Below are positions 45,276-54,023 of a stretch of DNA of 64,000 nt, piece by piece. Source of the stretch: Petrimonas mucosa (GTDB lineage: Bacteria; Bacteroidota; Bacteroidia; Bacteroidales; Dysgonomonadaceae); contig NZ_LT608328.1 of NCBI RefSeq assembly GCF_900095795.1, forward strand, positions 434,001 to 498,000, read 5' to 3'. Every line of letters begins with the position of its first letter. The stretch's first letter is position 1. The translations under genes and the position numbers were made by a program. The notes beneath the pieces were generated by a model that searched no databases, was not told the DNA's origin, and was given only the letters and a program-made list of their open reading frames with translations.

Positions 45276-46265
45276 ATGAACTTTTCTGTTGTTGTTCCCG
45301 TATATAATCGTCCCGAGGAGGTGGACGAACTTTTAGCCAGTCTTACCCGCCAGACCTTGAAAAATTTTGAAGTGATCATTGCCGAGGATGGATCGGTCAG
45401 AAAGTGCGATGAGGTTGTCCGGAAATATACATCGAGCCTTCCGATTCTCTATTTCGAGAAGCCAAACTCCGGTCCCGGAGAGACACGAAACGTGGCGGCA
45501 GCGAGAGCGAGGTACGACTATCTCATTTTCTTCGATTCAGACTGTATTATTCCGGAACACTATATGGAGAAGGTCTCTTCCTCTCTGGCGGAGAATTTTG
45601 TTGAGGCTTACGGCGGTCCCGACAAGGCGTTACCCTCTTTTACAACGGTACAGAAGGCCATAAATTACTCCATGACCTCTTTTTTTACAACCGGTGGTAT
45701 CAGAGGAGGAGAAAGATCGCTGGACAAGTTTCATCCAAGGAGCTTCAACCTGGGTGTTTCGCGGAAGGCTTTCCGTGACCTTGGCGGTTACGGCAAGATG
45801 AGGTTTGGCGAGGATATTGACTTCAGTCTCCGGCTTATCGAGAATGGGTATAAAACGGCGCTTATTCCCGAAGCATACGTTTATCACAAACGCCGGTCGA
45901 CCTACAGGCAATTTTTCAAGCAGGTCTACAATTCCGGAATAGCGCGAATCAATCTATACCTCTCCCATCCCGACTCCTTAAAACCGGTTCACTTTTTACC
46001 CTCCCTTTTTGTAGTTGCGATGCTCCTCTCACTGTTTATCTCCATATTTTTTCCGTATGGTCTGCTTGTTCCGGCGTTGTACAGTTCGTTGGTGCTGATT
46101 GACGCTACGGCGAAAAATGGCTCGCTCAAGGTGGGTCTATCCAGCATTGCTGCTGCCTGGACCCAGCTATTCGGATATGGAACAGGATTTATCGTTGCAT
46201 TCTGGAAACGATTGATCCTGAAAGAGGGAGAATTCAAAGCTTTTGAAAAGAAGTTTTATGAGTAA
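45276..46265 (+). CDS. Family 2 glycosyltransferase
   Basis: Membrane-associated GT-A glycosyltransferase of 329 aa. The N-terminal FSVVVPVYNRPEEVDELLASL and FEVIIAEDGS form the nucleotide-sugar binding half; YLIFFDSDCIIPEHYM carries the DxD metal site; GKMRFGEDIDFSLRLIENGY supplies the catalytic ED region. About residues 240-290 contain two hydrophobic segments (FLPSLFVVAMLLSLFISIFFPYG and the next run), so it likely sits at the inner membrane. Acceptor unknown. It is monocistronic and convergent with upp. Confidence 0.92.
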   Translation: MNFSVVVPVYNRPEEVDELLASLTRQTLKNFEVIIAEDGSVRKCDEVVRKYTSSLPILYFEKPNSGPGETRNVAAARARYDYLIFFDSDCIIPEHYMEKVSSSLAENFVEAYGGPDKALPSFTTVQKAINYSMTSFFTTGGIRGGERSLDKFHPRSFNLGVSRKAFRDLGGYGKMRFGEDIDFSLRLIENGYKTALIPEAYVYHKRRSTYRQFFKQVYNSGIARINLYLSHPDSLKPVHFLPSLFVVAMLLSLFISIFFPYGLLVPALYSSLVLIDATAKNGSLKVGLSSIAAAWTQLFGYGTGFIVAFWKRLILKEGEFKAFEKKFYE

Positions 46266-46283
46266 TGCCGGCCGGCTTGCTAC

Positions 46284-46943
46284 TTATTCCTTTTCGCCAT
46301 AGGCCAAGTCGCCCGCATCACCTATTCCGGGTACGATATAGGATGATTCATTCAATTCCGGATCGATAGCGGCGACCCAAAGGGTGGTTATTTCTTCGGG
46401 AAAATGTCTCTTGCAATAGTCCACAGCCTGTTGGCTGGCAATAATGGATGCAATGTGGATGTTGCGGGGTGTTCCTTTTGTGAGCAGTGCCCGGTAGGTC
46501 AGTTCCATACTGCTTCCCGTGGCCAGCATGGGATCGGTAAGAATCAGCGTTTTGCCGTCAATACGGGGCGAGGCAATGTATTCGATATGAATGTCAAAAG
46601 ATTGATGTCCTGTCTCCTTGTACTTCCGGTATGCCGACACAAACGCATTTCCGGCACAATCGAAATAGTTCAGTACGCCGTGGTGGTAAGGTAATCCTGC
46701 CCGTAGTATGGTAGCAATGACAACCTCTTCGTCTGGAATGGAGATCTCGGCAACATCGAGCGGCGTAGTTACAGAAATTGTCTTGTAGCGTAAACTTTTG
46801 CTGATCTCATAGGCCATTATTTCGCCAATTCTTTCCAGGTTTCTTCGGAATCTTAATCTATCGTTCTGGATGGAAATATCTCTGATTTCACGGACAAAAG
46901 AGTTGAGGAGGGAGTTGGTTTTCGAAAAATCAATAATGTTCAT
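46284..46943 (-). CDS. upp: Uracil phosphoribosyltransferase
   Basis: Cytoplasmic salvage enzyme that makes UMP from uracil and PRPP. The start at 46943 gives MNIIDFSKTNSLLNSFVREI, 219 residues. An in-frame Met at 47003 lies upstream of the predicted -7 element and is rejected. The PRPP-binding loop reads LILTDPMLATGSSM. The uracil-binding C-terminus reads TLWVAAIDPELNESSYIVPGIGDAGDLAYG, the conserved UPRT signature. Monocistronic, convergent with the GT2 gene. Confidence 0.95.
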   Translation of the reverse strand: MNIIDFSKTNSLLNSFVREIRDISIQNDRLRFRRNLERIGEIMAYEISKSLRYKTISVTTPLDVAEISIPDEEVVIATILRAGLPYHHGVLNYFDCAGNAFVSAYRKYKETGHQSFDIHIEYIASPRIDGKTLILTDPMLATGSSMELTYRALLTKGTPRNIHIASIIASQQAVDYCKRHFPEEITTLWVAAIDPELNESSYIVPGIGDAGDLAYGEKE

Positions 46944-46979
46944 TGTAAAAATGATAAGCTGTTTGTTTTTTTCGAAGAA

Positions 46980-47010
46980 CAAAGGTAATATTTTTACTCT
47001 CAATGATAAA
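46980..47010 (-). promoter_or_regulatory. Promoter candidate of upp
   Basis: On the minus strand TTTA (47010-47007), 19 nt, TACCTTTG (46987-46980) fits the Bacteroidetes promoter with one mismatch in the -33. The predicted transcription start is about 30 nt before the upp ATG at 46943. Confidence 0.6.
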
Positions 47011-47085
47011 CATTTTCACGGTTTTTTTTGTTTCAACTACTTGAGTAAATTTTTCAATTCTGTGCTGTTTTGAGTTAAAGCGACA

Positions 47086-47113
47086 ATAATTAAAGAAATT
47101 TTTCTTTAATTAT
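47086..47113. promoter_or_regulatory. 28-bp perfect inverted repeat upstream of pckA
   Basis: The 13-bp arms ATAATTAAAGAAA and TTTCTTTAATTAT are separated by TT. The repeat ends 1 nt before the predicted -33 of pckA, a usual place for a regulator binding site. It could also be a chance AT-rich palindrome. Confidence 0.5.
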
Positions 47114-47114
47114 C

Positions 47115-47145
47115 TTTATTATCTCAACATTATTATTTATTTTTG
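47115..47145 (+). promoter_or_regulatory. Promoter candidate of pckA
   Basis: TTTA (47115-47118), 19 nt, TATTTTTG (47138-47145) fits TTTG-N19-TAnnTTTG with one mismatch. The predicted leader to the ATG at 47250 is about 97 nt. Confidence 0.6.
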
Positions 47146-47249
47146 TCGCCGTTTTAGGATATTGTCACTGATTTAAAAGGGCGCTTGCCGAATAAAACAG
47201 TATAGAAAGAGAGATTTATAATCAAATATTTACAAAAAATTTTACTAAC

Positions 47250-48848
47250 ATGGCAAATTTAGATTTAAGCAAGTATGGAATTGTCGGCAACTTCGAGATT
47301 GTTCACAATCCAACTTACGAGGAGTTATTCCAAGCGGAGATTGATCCGTCCAACGAAGGCTTTGAGAGGGGTGTACTGACAACAACCGGTGCTGTTGCAG
47401 TGGATACCGGTAAATTTACCGGCCGTTCACCCAAAGACAAATTTTTCGTTTTGGACGACACTACCCGGGAAACTCTTTGGTGGGACGGCACTATCAATCG
47501 TCCAACTACCCCTGAGGTGTTCGACCACTGTAAAAATCTCGTTACGGAGCAGCTCTCAAAAGCCAAAAAATTGTATGTGGTTGATGCTTTCTGCGGTACG
47601 AACGAAGATACACGCATGAAAGTGCGTTTTGTGATGGAAGTGGCTTGGCAGGCACATTTTGTTACCAACATGTTTATCCGCCCGTCACATTACGAGCTGG
47701 CAAACTTCGGAGAGCCCGATTTCGTATGCTTAAATGGATCCAAGACCACCAATCCGAACTGGAAGGAACAAGGCCTGAATTCAGAAGTGTTTACCTTATT
47801 TGATCTTACCCGCAAGATGCAGGTGATCGGTGGTACATGGTATGGTGGAGAGATGAAAAAAGGTATCTTCTCTCTGATGAACTACTACTTGCCATTGAAA
47901 GGTATTGCTTCAATGCACTGCTCTGCCAATGTGGGAGCAGATGGTGATGTGGCAATCTTCTTCGGTCTTTCCGGAACAGGAAAAACCACTCTCTCTGCAG
48001 ATCCGAAACGTTATCTGATCGGTGACGATGAACACGGTTGGGATGATCACGGTGTTTTCAACTATGAAGGTGGCTGTTACGCTAAGGTTATTGATCTTGA
48101 AAAAGACAAGGAACCTGATATCTGGAGGGCTATCCGCCGCGACGCCTTGCTCGAAAACGTAACCGTTCTCCCCGACGGAACGCCCGATTACTCTGCGGCA
48201 GCTTCCAAAACAGAGAATACACGTGTATCTTACCCCATCTATCACATTAACAAGATTGTTTCTCCTTCTCGCGCAGGACATGCCAAAAAGATCATTTACC
48301 TGTCGGCCGACGCCTTTGGTGTACTGCCTCCGGTATCTATCCTGGACGATAAGGCAGCTCAATATCACTTCCTCTCAGGTTTCACTTCAAAACTGGCTGG
48401 AACTGAGCGTGGTATTAATGAACCTGTCCCCTCTTTCTCTCCTGCGTTCGGAGAAGCGTTCCTCACACTGCACCCGACCATCTATGCTAAAACATTGATT
48501 GGGAAGGCGAAGGAACACAATGCCAAGGTTTATCTGGTCAACACGGGTTGGAACGGAACTGGCAAACGTATCTCATTGAAGAATACACGTGCCATCATCG
48601 ATGCCATCATCGACGGATCGATTGAGGAGGCTGAAACCATCCGTATCCCTATTCTGAACCTTGTAGCTCCTGTTGCTTTGAAGAATGTCGACACGGAGAT
48701 ACTTGATCCGCGTAATACTTACGCTGATGTTGCAGAGTGGGAAGCAAAAGCCAGGTCGCTTGCTGCCAAGTACATCAAGAACTTCGAGCAATATTGCGAC
48801 AATGATGATGCAAGAGCACTGGTGGCTGCCGGACCGCAACTGGATTAA
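47250..48848 (+). CDS. pckA: Phosphoenolpyruvate carboxykinase (ATP)
   Basis: Interconverts oxaloacetate and phosphoenolpyruvate with ATP/ADP. In fermenting Bacteroidales it commonly runs toward oxaloacetate to feed succinate and propionate formation. The ATP-dependent type is shown by the kinase-1 loop [15 protein letters not shown] (238-252), kinase-2 [11 protein letters not shown] (256-266), [12 protein letters not shown] at the N-terminus, and MHCSANVG before the P-loop. The length of 532 aa is typical. It has its own promoter and a strong terminator. The codon pattern looks like that of a highly expressed gene, with regular, well-conserved codons. Confidence 0.97.
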   Translation: MANLDLSKYGIVGNFEIVHNPTYEELFQAEIDPSNEGFERGVLTTTGAVAVDTGKFTGRSPKDKFFVLDDTTRETLWWDGTINRPTTPEVFDHCKNLVTEQLSKAKKLYVVDAFCGTNEDTRMKVRFVMEVAWQAHFVTNMFIRPSHYELANFGEPDFVCLNGSKTTNPNWKEQGLNSEVFTLFDLTRKMQVIGGTWYGGEMKKGIFSLMNYYLPLKGIASMHCSANVGADGDVAIFFGLSGTGKTTLSADPKRYLIGDDEHGWDDHGVFNYEGGCYAKVIDLEKDKEPDIWRAIRRDALLENVTVLPDGTPDYSAAASKTENTRVSYPIYHINKIVSPSRAGHAKKIIYLSADAFGVLPPVSILDDKAAQYHFLSGFTSKLAGTERGINEPVPSFSPAFGEAFLTLHPTIYAKTLIGKAKEHNAKVYLVNTGWNGTGKRISLKNTRAIIDAIIDGSIEEAETIRIPILNLVAPVALKNVDTEILDPRNTYADVAEWEAKARSLAAKYIKNFEQYCDNDDARALVAAGPQLD

Positions 48849-48879
48849 TTGACACGCTTTTAACCGTATTACTCAATAA

Positions 48880-48914
48880 AAAACCCGCCTCATCTCATAA
48901 CGTGGCGGGTTTTT
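48880..48914 (+). terminator. Rho-independent terminator of pckA
   Basis: AAAACCCGCC (48880-48889) pairs with GGCGGGTTTT (48904-48913), 14-nt loop, followed by T residues. It starts about 31 nt after the pckA stop codon. The group II intron begins about 14 nt past the hairpin. Confidence 0.9.
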
Positions 48915-49314
48915 GTTTGCTATGCATGTTCATTATCTATAGGGTTAAAGTCCCGAGCGGGCTTATTTTGGCGAGAACCGTTAGTTGATGGCAAGGGTGT
49001 TACCGCGAGGTATAACCTGAAAGAAGCCTAAAACAAAAGTTGGTACTAACGAACAGAAACTGCATACTAAGGCTTACCCGGGGGGTAATGTGGCAATAAA
49101 CACAGACGCCCTAAAGCCGTCCGTAACCCGGGGTAGTAAATGCAGTAGTATTAACAGGAAGATAATGCACTTAACGTAGGAGGTCTCTAACCCGAAAGGG
49201 GCAGAGAAGTCAGCAGAGGCCATAGTACCGCTATAAATATTGAGTAACGTCAATACAGGGAAGGGCTGAATTTTCAATTAAGGAGCAGTTATTTTGTAAA
49301 TTGTAACGACCATT

Positions 49315-50709
49315 ATGAACCCAGGTAAACACGGGAACTTACAGATGAGTCTTTTTGACGAATGGGAGCGTGGCCAAAAGGTGAAGGGGACTGACGTATT
49401 CAGTTCAGGAAGCGGTTTGGTACGGGACGAGTGGTTGTCAGGTTGCAAAGAGGAACGAGCCTTAACCCAAGATTTAATGAGTGATATAACGGACTTAAAG
49501 AATCTTGATGCCGCATTGCGGCAAGTAATCAGTAACAGGGGAAGTGCGGGCATTGACGGGATGACCGTTGACGAACTTAGAGATTGGCTTAACAGCCACC
49601 ACCGAGAACTTCAACGCCAGTTAATGACAGGCACATACCAAGTTACGGCAGTTAAAGAGGTATTAATCCCGAAGCCTGATGGCGGGAAACGCCAACTGGG
49701 TATTCCCACGGTCAAAGATCGCTTGGTACAACAAGCGATAAGCCAAGTACTGTCGAAACGTTATGACCCTATATTCTCCGAATACAGCTACGGTTTTCGT
49801 CCACGGCGTAACGCTCATCAAGCATTACGTAAAGCGGGCGAATACGTGGCCGAAGGAAAGGATTGGGTTATCGACATAGACTTGGCAAAATTCTTTGACG
49901 AGGTGAATCACGACCGATTGCTTTGGCAGTTAAGTACTCGCGTTGGTGACAAGCGCGTACTTAAGTTGATAGGTAAATTTCTTCGAGCAGGAATGCTAAT
50001 CGGGGGGATGGCCAATCAACGGGTGAAAGGGACACCGCAAGGCAGCCCACTATCACCCCTGTTGTCGAATATCGTCTTAGACGAACTGGACAAGGAGTTA
50101 GAGCGGAGAGGACACTGCTTTGTACGCTACGCCGATGATATTATCATAATGGTCGGAAGCGAACCAGCCGCGGAGCGATCGATGCAAAGCCTCTCCAAGT
50201 TTATCGAAAATCGGATGCGATTAAGAATAAACAAGGAAAAGAGCCATATCGTCCGTCCTCATCAACTCAATTATCTCGGTCATACTATCTTAAAAGGCGG
50301 GAGTTTAGGATTAAGCCGAAAGAGCGAACAACGCTTCAAGGCGAAACTAAAATCGCTTACCAAACGCAACAGGGGCATTAGCTTCGATCAGTTAATAAGC
50401 GAGCTAAATCCCGTTCTACGAGGCTGGCTAAACTACTTCAAGCACGCAAAGATGAAAAGTCGTCTTCGCAACCTTGAAGCTTGGCTTCGTCGTAGATTAA
50501 GATGCTATCGTTTAAAACAATGCAAACGGGCGTTGGGCATAGCCAGGTTCTTGACCAAGTTGGGCGTTCCTTGGAACCGGAGCTGGACAACGGCGGGAAG
50601 TTCTAAGGGATGGTTTAGACTGTCAATGACCCACGCTGCACACGAGGGAATGAACCTTGAATGGTTCAAGAAAACGGGACTTTACAGTTTAACGGCCAAT
50701 TACGGTTAA
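49315..50709 (+). CDS. ltrA: Group II intron reverse transcriptase/maturase
   Basis: Intron-encoded protein of 464 aa that helps splicing and copies the intron into DNA. RT blocks are in order: VLIPKPDGGKRQLGIPTVKDRLVQQAI (RT1-2), YGFRPRRNAHQAL (RT2a), DIDLAKFFDEVNHDRL (RT3), KGTPQGSPLSPLLSNIVLDELD (RT4), YADD at 272-275 (RT5) and LNYLGHTIL (RT7). The maturase region with GWLNYFKHAKMKSRLRNLEAWLRRRLR follows. No HNH endonuclease is present after it, so the protein is of the endonuclease-less type, consistent with targeting by structure or single-stranded DNA rather than by cleavage. Confidence 0.95.
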   Translation: MNPGKHGNLQMSLFDEWERGQKVKGTDVFSSGSGLVRDEWLSGCKEERALTQDLMSDITDLKNLDAALRQVISNRGSAGIDGMTVDELRDWLNSHHRELQRQLMTGTYQVTAVKEVLIPKPDGGKRQLGIPTVKDRLVQQAISQVLSKRYDPIFSEYSYGFRPRRNAHQALRKAGEYVAEGKDWVIDIDLAKFFDEVNHDRLLWQLSTRVGDKRVLKLIGKFLRAGMLIGGMANQRVKGTPQGSPLSPLLSNIVLDELDKELERRGHCFVRYADDIIIMVGSEPAAERSMQSLSKFIENRMRLRINKEKSHIVRPHQLNYLGHTILKGGSLGLSRKSEQRFKAKLKSLTKRNRGISFDQLISELNPVLRGWLNYFKHAKMKSRLRNLEAWLRRRLRCYRLKQCKRALGIARFLTKLGVPWNRSWTTAGSSKGWFRLSMTHAAHEGMNLEWFKKTGLYSLTANYG

Positions 50710-50718
50710 ACATTGAAG

Positions 50719-50806
50719 AAACCGCCTAATACGAGAGACGTACGTTGGGTGGTGTGAGAGGATAGCAGAGTTAGGAGTAATTACCTATCTTTGCATCCTA
50801 CTCGAT
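50719..50806 (+). ncRNA. Group II intron RNA domains V and VI
   Basis: Domain V: ACCGCCTAATACG (50721-50733) opposite CGTACGTTGGGTGGT, with the CGC-type catalytic triad in its lower stem. Domain VI runs from about 50764 to the 3' end and should hold the branch-point A in TTTGCATCCTACTC. Confidence 0.65.
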
Positions 50807-50825
50807 TTATGTTGTGAGGTGAATT

Positions 50826-51626
50826 TCACCTCTCCAGCAACATTATTTCCACTTTCCTGAAATCAATAGGATGTCCCTCGCTTTGGAGGGAGATGGTTCC
50901 CTTGCTCAGCATTTTGTTGCCGCCGTTCATGTCGACAAGCTTTGCGTAAGTCGCATCCCGTTCATCCAGTTGAGGCCGGGTATATTGCAATACCGTATCG
51001 CCGTTGACAATATGGCTGATCAGGTCGTTCCCGAAAACTTCCACTTCGACCGTAACCCACTCTTCGTCGTAAAATTCTTTGGAAGAGGAGTTGATGCAGT
51101 GTTCGAGGGTCAGCTGACCGTTCAGGACTATATTGGTTCCCGGTGTACAAACGTTCATGTTGGTCCTCTGTGCAAGGGAATCGCTGCCCAGCAGTTGGAC
51201 TTCTATGGAAGTGGGGAACTCCTGGTCAATTTCCATCGACTGCGGTGTCTGTCCGTGAATCATGATTCCGGAGTTCCTATATGCCCATCCGGGTGCCCCG
51301 GGGCACTGCTCGCCAACGATCCGGTACTCTACCCTCAGCTTGTAATGCGAGAACTCATCGTTATAGAACAGGTGTCCGAAACGGTCACGTAGCGAGTCGT
51401 ACTGCTCATAACGTACCTTTATCATCCCATCCTCTACACGAAAAGTGTTTCCAAAATTATCACCCACGTCGTAGCCTTTGATTTTTACCGTCCAGCCGGT
51501 CAAATCGGTTCCGTTAAACAGAGGAATCCATTCACCTGACGCTTCACTGCTTTTTTTCTGGGTGCAGGATACTCCGAGCAGAAGAGCTACGGTTACTGCA
51601 ACCCATTGAGACCATCCTTGATTCAT
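50826..51626 (-). CDS. DUF1080 (3-keto-disaccharide hydrolase-type) lipoprotein
   Basis: Concanavalin-like beta-sandwich protein of the DUF1080 group. Some members cleave 3-keto-glycosides made by Gfo/Idh/MocA-type oxidation. A lipoprotein signal is present (VALLLGVSC, about Cys21). The domain covers about residues 32-264: WIPLFNGTDLTGWTVKIKG, FRVEDGMIKVRYEQYD, YKLRVEYRI, AYRNSGIMIHGQTP, SIEVQLLG, and a C-terminal KGTISLQSEGHPIDFRKVEIMLL, all typical. The length of 266 aa is normal. It lies 6 nt downstream of the CE15-like gene in one operon. Its terminal codons end 20 bp from the group II intron. Confidence 0.88.
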   Translation of the reverse strand: MNQGWSQWVAVTVALLLGVSCTQKKSSEASGEWIPLFNGTDLTGWTVKIKGYDVGDNFGNTFRVEDGMIKVRYEQYDSLRDRFGHLFYNDEFSHYKLRVEYRIVGEQCPGAPGWAYRNSGIMIHGQTPQSMEIDQEFPTSIEVQLLGSDSLAQRTNMNVCTPGTNIVLNGQLTLEHCINSSSKEFYDEEWVTVEVEVFGNDLISHIVNGDTVLQYTRPQLDERDATYAKLVDMNGGNKMLSKGTISLQSEGHPIDFRKVEIMLLER

Positions 51627-51632
51627 ATTGTG

Positions 51633-52829
51633 CTATTTTTTGTCTGTTTTCTTCTTGAAATAGTTGTCGGCAAACTTTATGTACTGTTTCCAGTCGAAAA
51701 GAAGCATGTCGTGCTTGCCATCCCGATTGTGGAAGCCCAATGGCAATTGTATAAGCTGTTCGTTGTTAGGGGGCATGGTATCCGGCAGATTTGTATTGTA
51801 GCCATACAGTTTAAACACCGGTTGTGCGGCTGCTAGAGCCAGATATTGCCCCTTGGGGTCAGCCCATAAATCTTCGGCGGCACTGGCTACATAGACTGCG
51901 CGTGGAGCCATCAGGGCCAGCAACATATGCTGATCTACAGGTAATTCATTTTCATTATTGGCAAAAGTAGCATATTGAGGTACGAACCAGTGGGGGAAAT
52001 TGCGGGTTATTATCTCCACCGTTTCACCAAAGTTTCGGCGGGAGATCTTTGCGCCCGAATTTCCTGATTCGTTAGAGATGGCGACTGCCACCCGTCTGTC
52101 CTGAGCACCGCACCAAAGAGCAGCCTTGCCTCCGCGGGAGTGTCCCACTACGATTATCTTTCGGGCATCAATGGACTTGTCGGTTTCAAAGTAATCGATC
52201 ATCCGGCTGGCTCCCCAACCCCAAGCACCCAGGGCGCGCATCCCGTTTGGTTGCTCGATCTGTTCGGGATAGAGTTTAGCGAGGACCTGATCCACATATT
52301 CTGTTTTGTGGTCTGCTGCAACATCGCTGACATCCAGTCCGGCAACGGCATAACCTGATGTAATGATGGTTTCAACTGGCCAGAATTCATTCTCAGGGGA
52401 TAATTCTTTGGTTTTCGCAAGGCGGTGATTGATGATAATAAATGCTGGAACCGGTTTCTTTACGTTATTCGGAATAAAGAGGTCGGTCTGAATAGTGATG
52501 CTCTTTTTGTTTCGGGTGACGTTGATGGCTACCTTTTTGTGGGTGGCTTTGCCATTTAATAAATTGTGATTCTCTTCAAGCAGCTTGAATTCGATCTTGT
52601 CGAAATCCCTGGGGACCTGTCCGTAAACATTATCCTCAAACAGTTTCAGGATTTCCGGCCGGCGAGACTGTTCCCATTCCTTCGCAGAATTTATCTTTTT
52701 GCCTGTTTGGGTTGTGAGCAACTCCGGAAGAAGATAGTTGCCGACTTTACTTTCATCGTAGTTCTGAGCGTACAGGGGTGTTGTCAATATAAGCAACACC
52801 ATGTAGAATAACTCTTTTTTCATTTTCAT
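51633..52829 (-). CDS. CE15-like glucuronoyl esterase/alpha-beta hydrolase
   Basis: Exported serine esterase, likely related to glucuronoyl methylesterases that unlink glucuronoxylan from lignin or hydrolyse methyl-glucuronate. The start at 52829 (MKMKKELFYMVLLILTTPLYAQ) gives a signal peptide and 398 aa; 52823 is an alternative. A longer in-frame start at 53123 would overlap the neighbouring gene and is rejected, and a -7 element at 52855-52862 supports the shorter form. The nucleophile elbow is GHSRGGKAALW; VAISNESGNSGAKISRRNFGE holds the acid-side Glu; VDQHMLLALMAPRAVYVASAAEDLWADP and the late HNRDGKHD supply the His. Substrate is by family only. Confidence 0.84.
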   Translation of the reverse strand: MKMKKELFYMVLLILTTPLYAQNYDESKVGNYLLPELLTTQTGKKINSAKEWEQSRRPEILKLFEDNVYGQVPRDFDKIEFKLLEENHNLLNGKATHKKVAINVTRNKKSITIQTDLFIPNNVKKPVPAFIIINHRLAKTKELSPENEFWPVETIITSGYAVAGLDVSDVAADHKTEYVDQVLAKLYPEQIEQPNGMRALGAWGWGASRMIDYFETDKSIDARKIIVVGHSRGGKAALWCGAQDRRVAVAISNESGNSGAKISRRNFGETVEIITRNFPHWFVPQYATFANNENELPVDQHMLLALMAPRAVYVASAAEDLWADPKGQYLALAAAQPVFKLYGYNTNLPDTMPPNNEQLIQLPLGFHNRDGKHDMLLFDWKQYIKFADNYFKKKTDKK

Positions 52830-52854
52830 GGAGTTTAAAAAAATTGTGATGATA

Positions 52855-52862
52855 CAAAGATA
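52855..52862 (-). promoter_or_regulatory. -7 element of the CE15/DUF1080 operon
   Basis: The minus strand reads TATCTTTG, matching TAnnTTTG, 25 nt before the ATG at 52829. No clear -33. It supports the shorter start. Confidence 0.45.
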
Positions 52863-52923
52863 TGTAAAGGTTTGACTTAAGTTAGCTATTGGCAAGGAGA
52901 GGCTGGAAACCACAGTGCCAGAA

Positions 52924-53901
52924 TTAGTTGGACCTTGCGAAAAAAGCCTCAATGGCTTCGAGGGATGTGTCCTTGAGGATAACCCTCTTCTCCCTGTCCA
53001 GCAAGTAGATTGTTGGGATGGCCTTGAGGTCGTACAGCTTCTGTTTGGTGATAACCCTATCCTTGTCGTATGAATGTATCCAGTTTGCCGGCAAATGCTG
53101 CAGATGTGACCTCCATTCGTCAATATCGGTGTCGGGATAAACCGTCAAGACAGTAATCATCGTTCGGGAGGGCGAGTTCATGGAAAAAGCCATGGCGAGG
53201 TTGTCAGATTTCGACAATGTTTCTGTCACGGAAGCACAGGTGGAGCACCCGGGATTGGAAAAGATCAGTAGCAGATATTCACTTTTGATGGAGTGCATCT
53301 TTTTTGATTCTCCGTTTGCCAGCGTGTAGACGAAGTCGCTTGCCGTTTCCCCCACTCGGTTTTTCAATGCCATATTGAGCTGAAAGCGGTATCTGGACCT
53401 CTCCTCTTCCGACAACAGATCGGAATTTACCAGATCCTGCAGCACGGGAATGTAGTACTCCTCGTTACGGAACGGAGAATTGGCATCGAAGAGATATTTG
53501 TCGAACAGGGAGCCAAAGTAGGTGTACATCACACGGTTCATCTTGGCTTTTCTTAATGTGTAATTGAGTGATTCTTTGGCATTTTCAAACGGAACCAGGG
53601 AAAGGATATGGATGTAATCCACAAAGGCCTGTTCTGTGATCTCGGGGCGAAGTGTCAGTTTTTCGTTGGCAAAATCAAACCTGTCCCAGTAGTGCATCAC
53701 CAGGTAGGCTGCACGGACATTGGGGTTGGTAATTCCGCTTGGGATTTCAGGCAACAGAAAGGTATCGGGGACAATGGTCTGCCCCTGTTTCAATGAATCT
53801 TCACCAGCGATGTCTGTCGGGGCTTTCTTGCTCGATGAGCAGGCATAGATTGCCAGTGAAACAGCAAGTACAAAAAATGATTTCAGAAAGGTAGGGTTCA
53901 T
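52924..53901 (-). CDS. DUF5106-like thioredoxin-fold lipoprotein
   Basis: Probable periplasmic thiol-disulfide protein on a lipid anchor. Signal peptide with lipobox (LAVSLAIYACSSS, about Cys21). Residues 45-170 are helical and resemble DUF5106 (NVRAAYLVMHYWDRFDF, FVDYIHILSLVPFENAKESL). The C-terminal TlpA-like thioredoxin fold (about 195-325) keeps the active-site pair in FSNPGCSTCASVTE (CxxC) and the cis-Pro segment KAIPTIYLLDREKRVI. The length of 325 aa is normal. It is divergent from dnaX. Compared with the lipoprotein at 43955, this one retains its cysteines. Confidence 0.85.
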   Translation of the reverse strand: MNPTFLKSFFVLAVSLAIYACSSSKKAPTDIAGEDSLKQGQTIVPDTFLLPEIPSGITNPNVRAAYLVMHYWDRFDFANEKLTLRPEITEQAFVDYIHILSLVPFENAKESLNYTLRKAKMNRVMYTYFGSLFDKYLFDANSPFRNEEYYIPVLQDLVNSDLLSEEERSRYRFQLNMALKNRVGETASDFVYTLANGESKKMHSIKSEYLLLIFSNPGCSTCASVTETLSKSDNLAMAFSMNSPSRTMITVLTVYPDTDIDEWRSHLQHLPANWIHSYDKDRVITKQKLYDLKAIPTIYLLDREKRVILKDTSLEAIEAFFARSN

Positions 53902-53994
53902 ATTTCATTCTTTTGTTGCTTGTAAAAGTACAAATTTTTTGGTGAACTCCTCAAGCTGTCCATCAAAGGAATAGAGATTTTGAGTTTTTTTACG

Positions 53995-54002
53995 TACATT
54001 TG
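53995..54002 (+). promoter_or_regulatory. -7 promoter element candidate of dnaX
   Basis: TACATTTG matches TAnnTTTG and ends 21 nt before the dnaX ATG. The nearest TTTG upstream (53979-53982) is only 12 nt away, so the -33 is uncertain. Confidence 0.4.
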
Positions 54003-54023
54003 TCTTTCGTAAATTGAGGGAAG

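Larger units (their letters stand above)
48928..50806 (+). mobile_element. Group II intron with intact reverse transcriptase, behind the pckA terminator
   Basis: The 5' end is placed at GTTCA (48928), followed by the domain I-like AGGGTTAAAGTCCC. The 3' end is placed at CTACTCGAT (50798-50806), the usual end of domain VI in bacterial introns of this type. A reverse transcriptase is encoded in the loop region (domain IV). Domain V is recognisable at about 50720-50753. The exact 5' boundary is uncertain by a few bases. Insertion directly downstream of a terminator hairpin is a known habit of some bacterial intron classes. Confidence 0.82.

Noticed and set aside
52830-53123. N-terminal extension of the CE15-like protein
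   Set aside because: The extension is Ser/Thr/Arg-rich and lacks a signal, overlaps the neighbouring gene and lies upstream of a -7 element; the start at 52829 gives a clean signal peptide.
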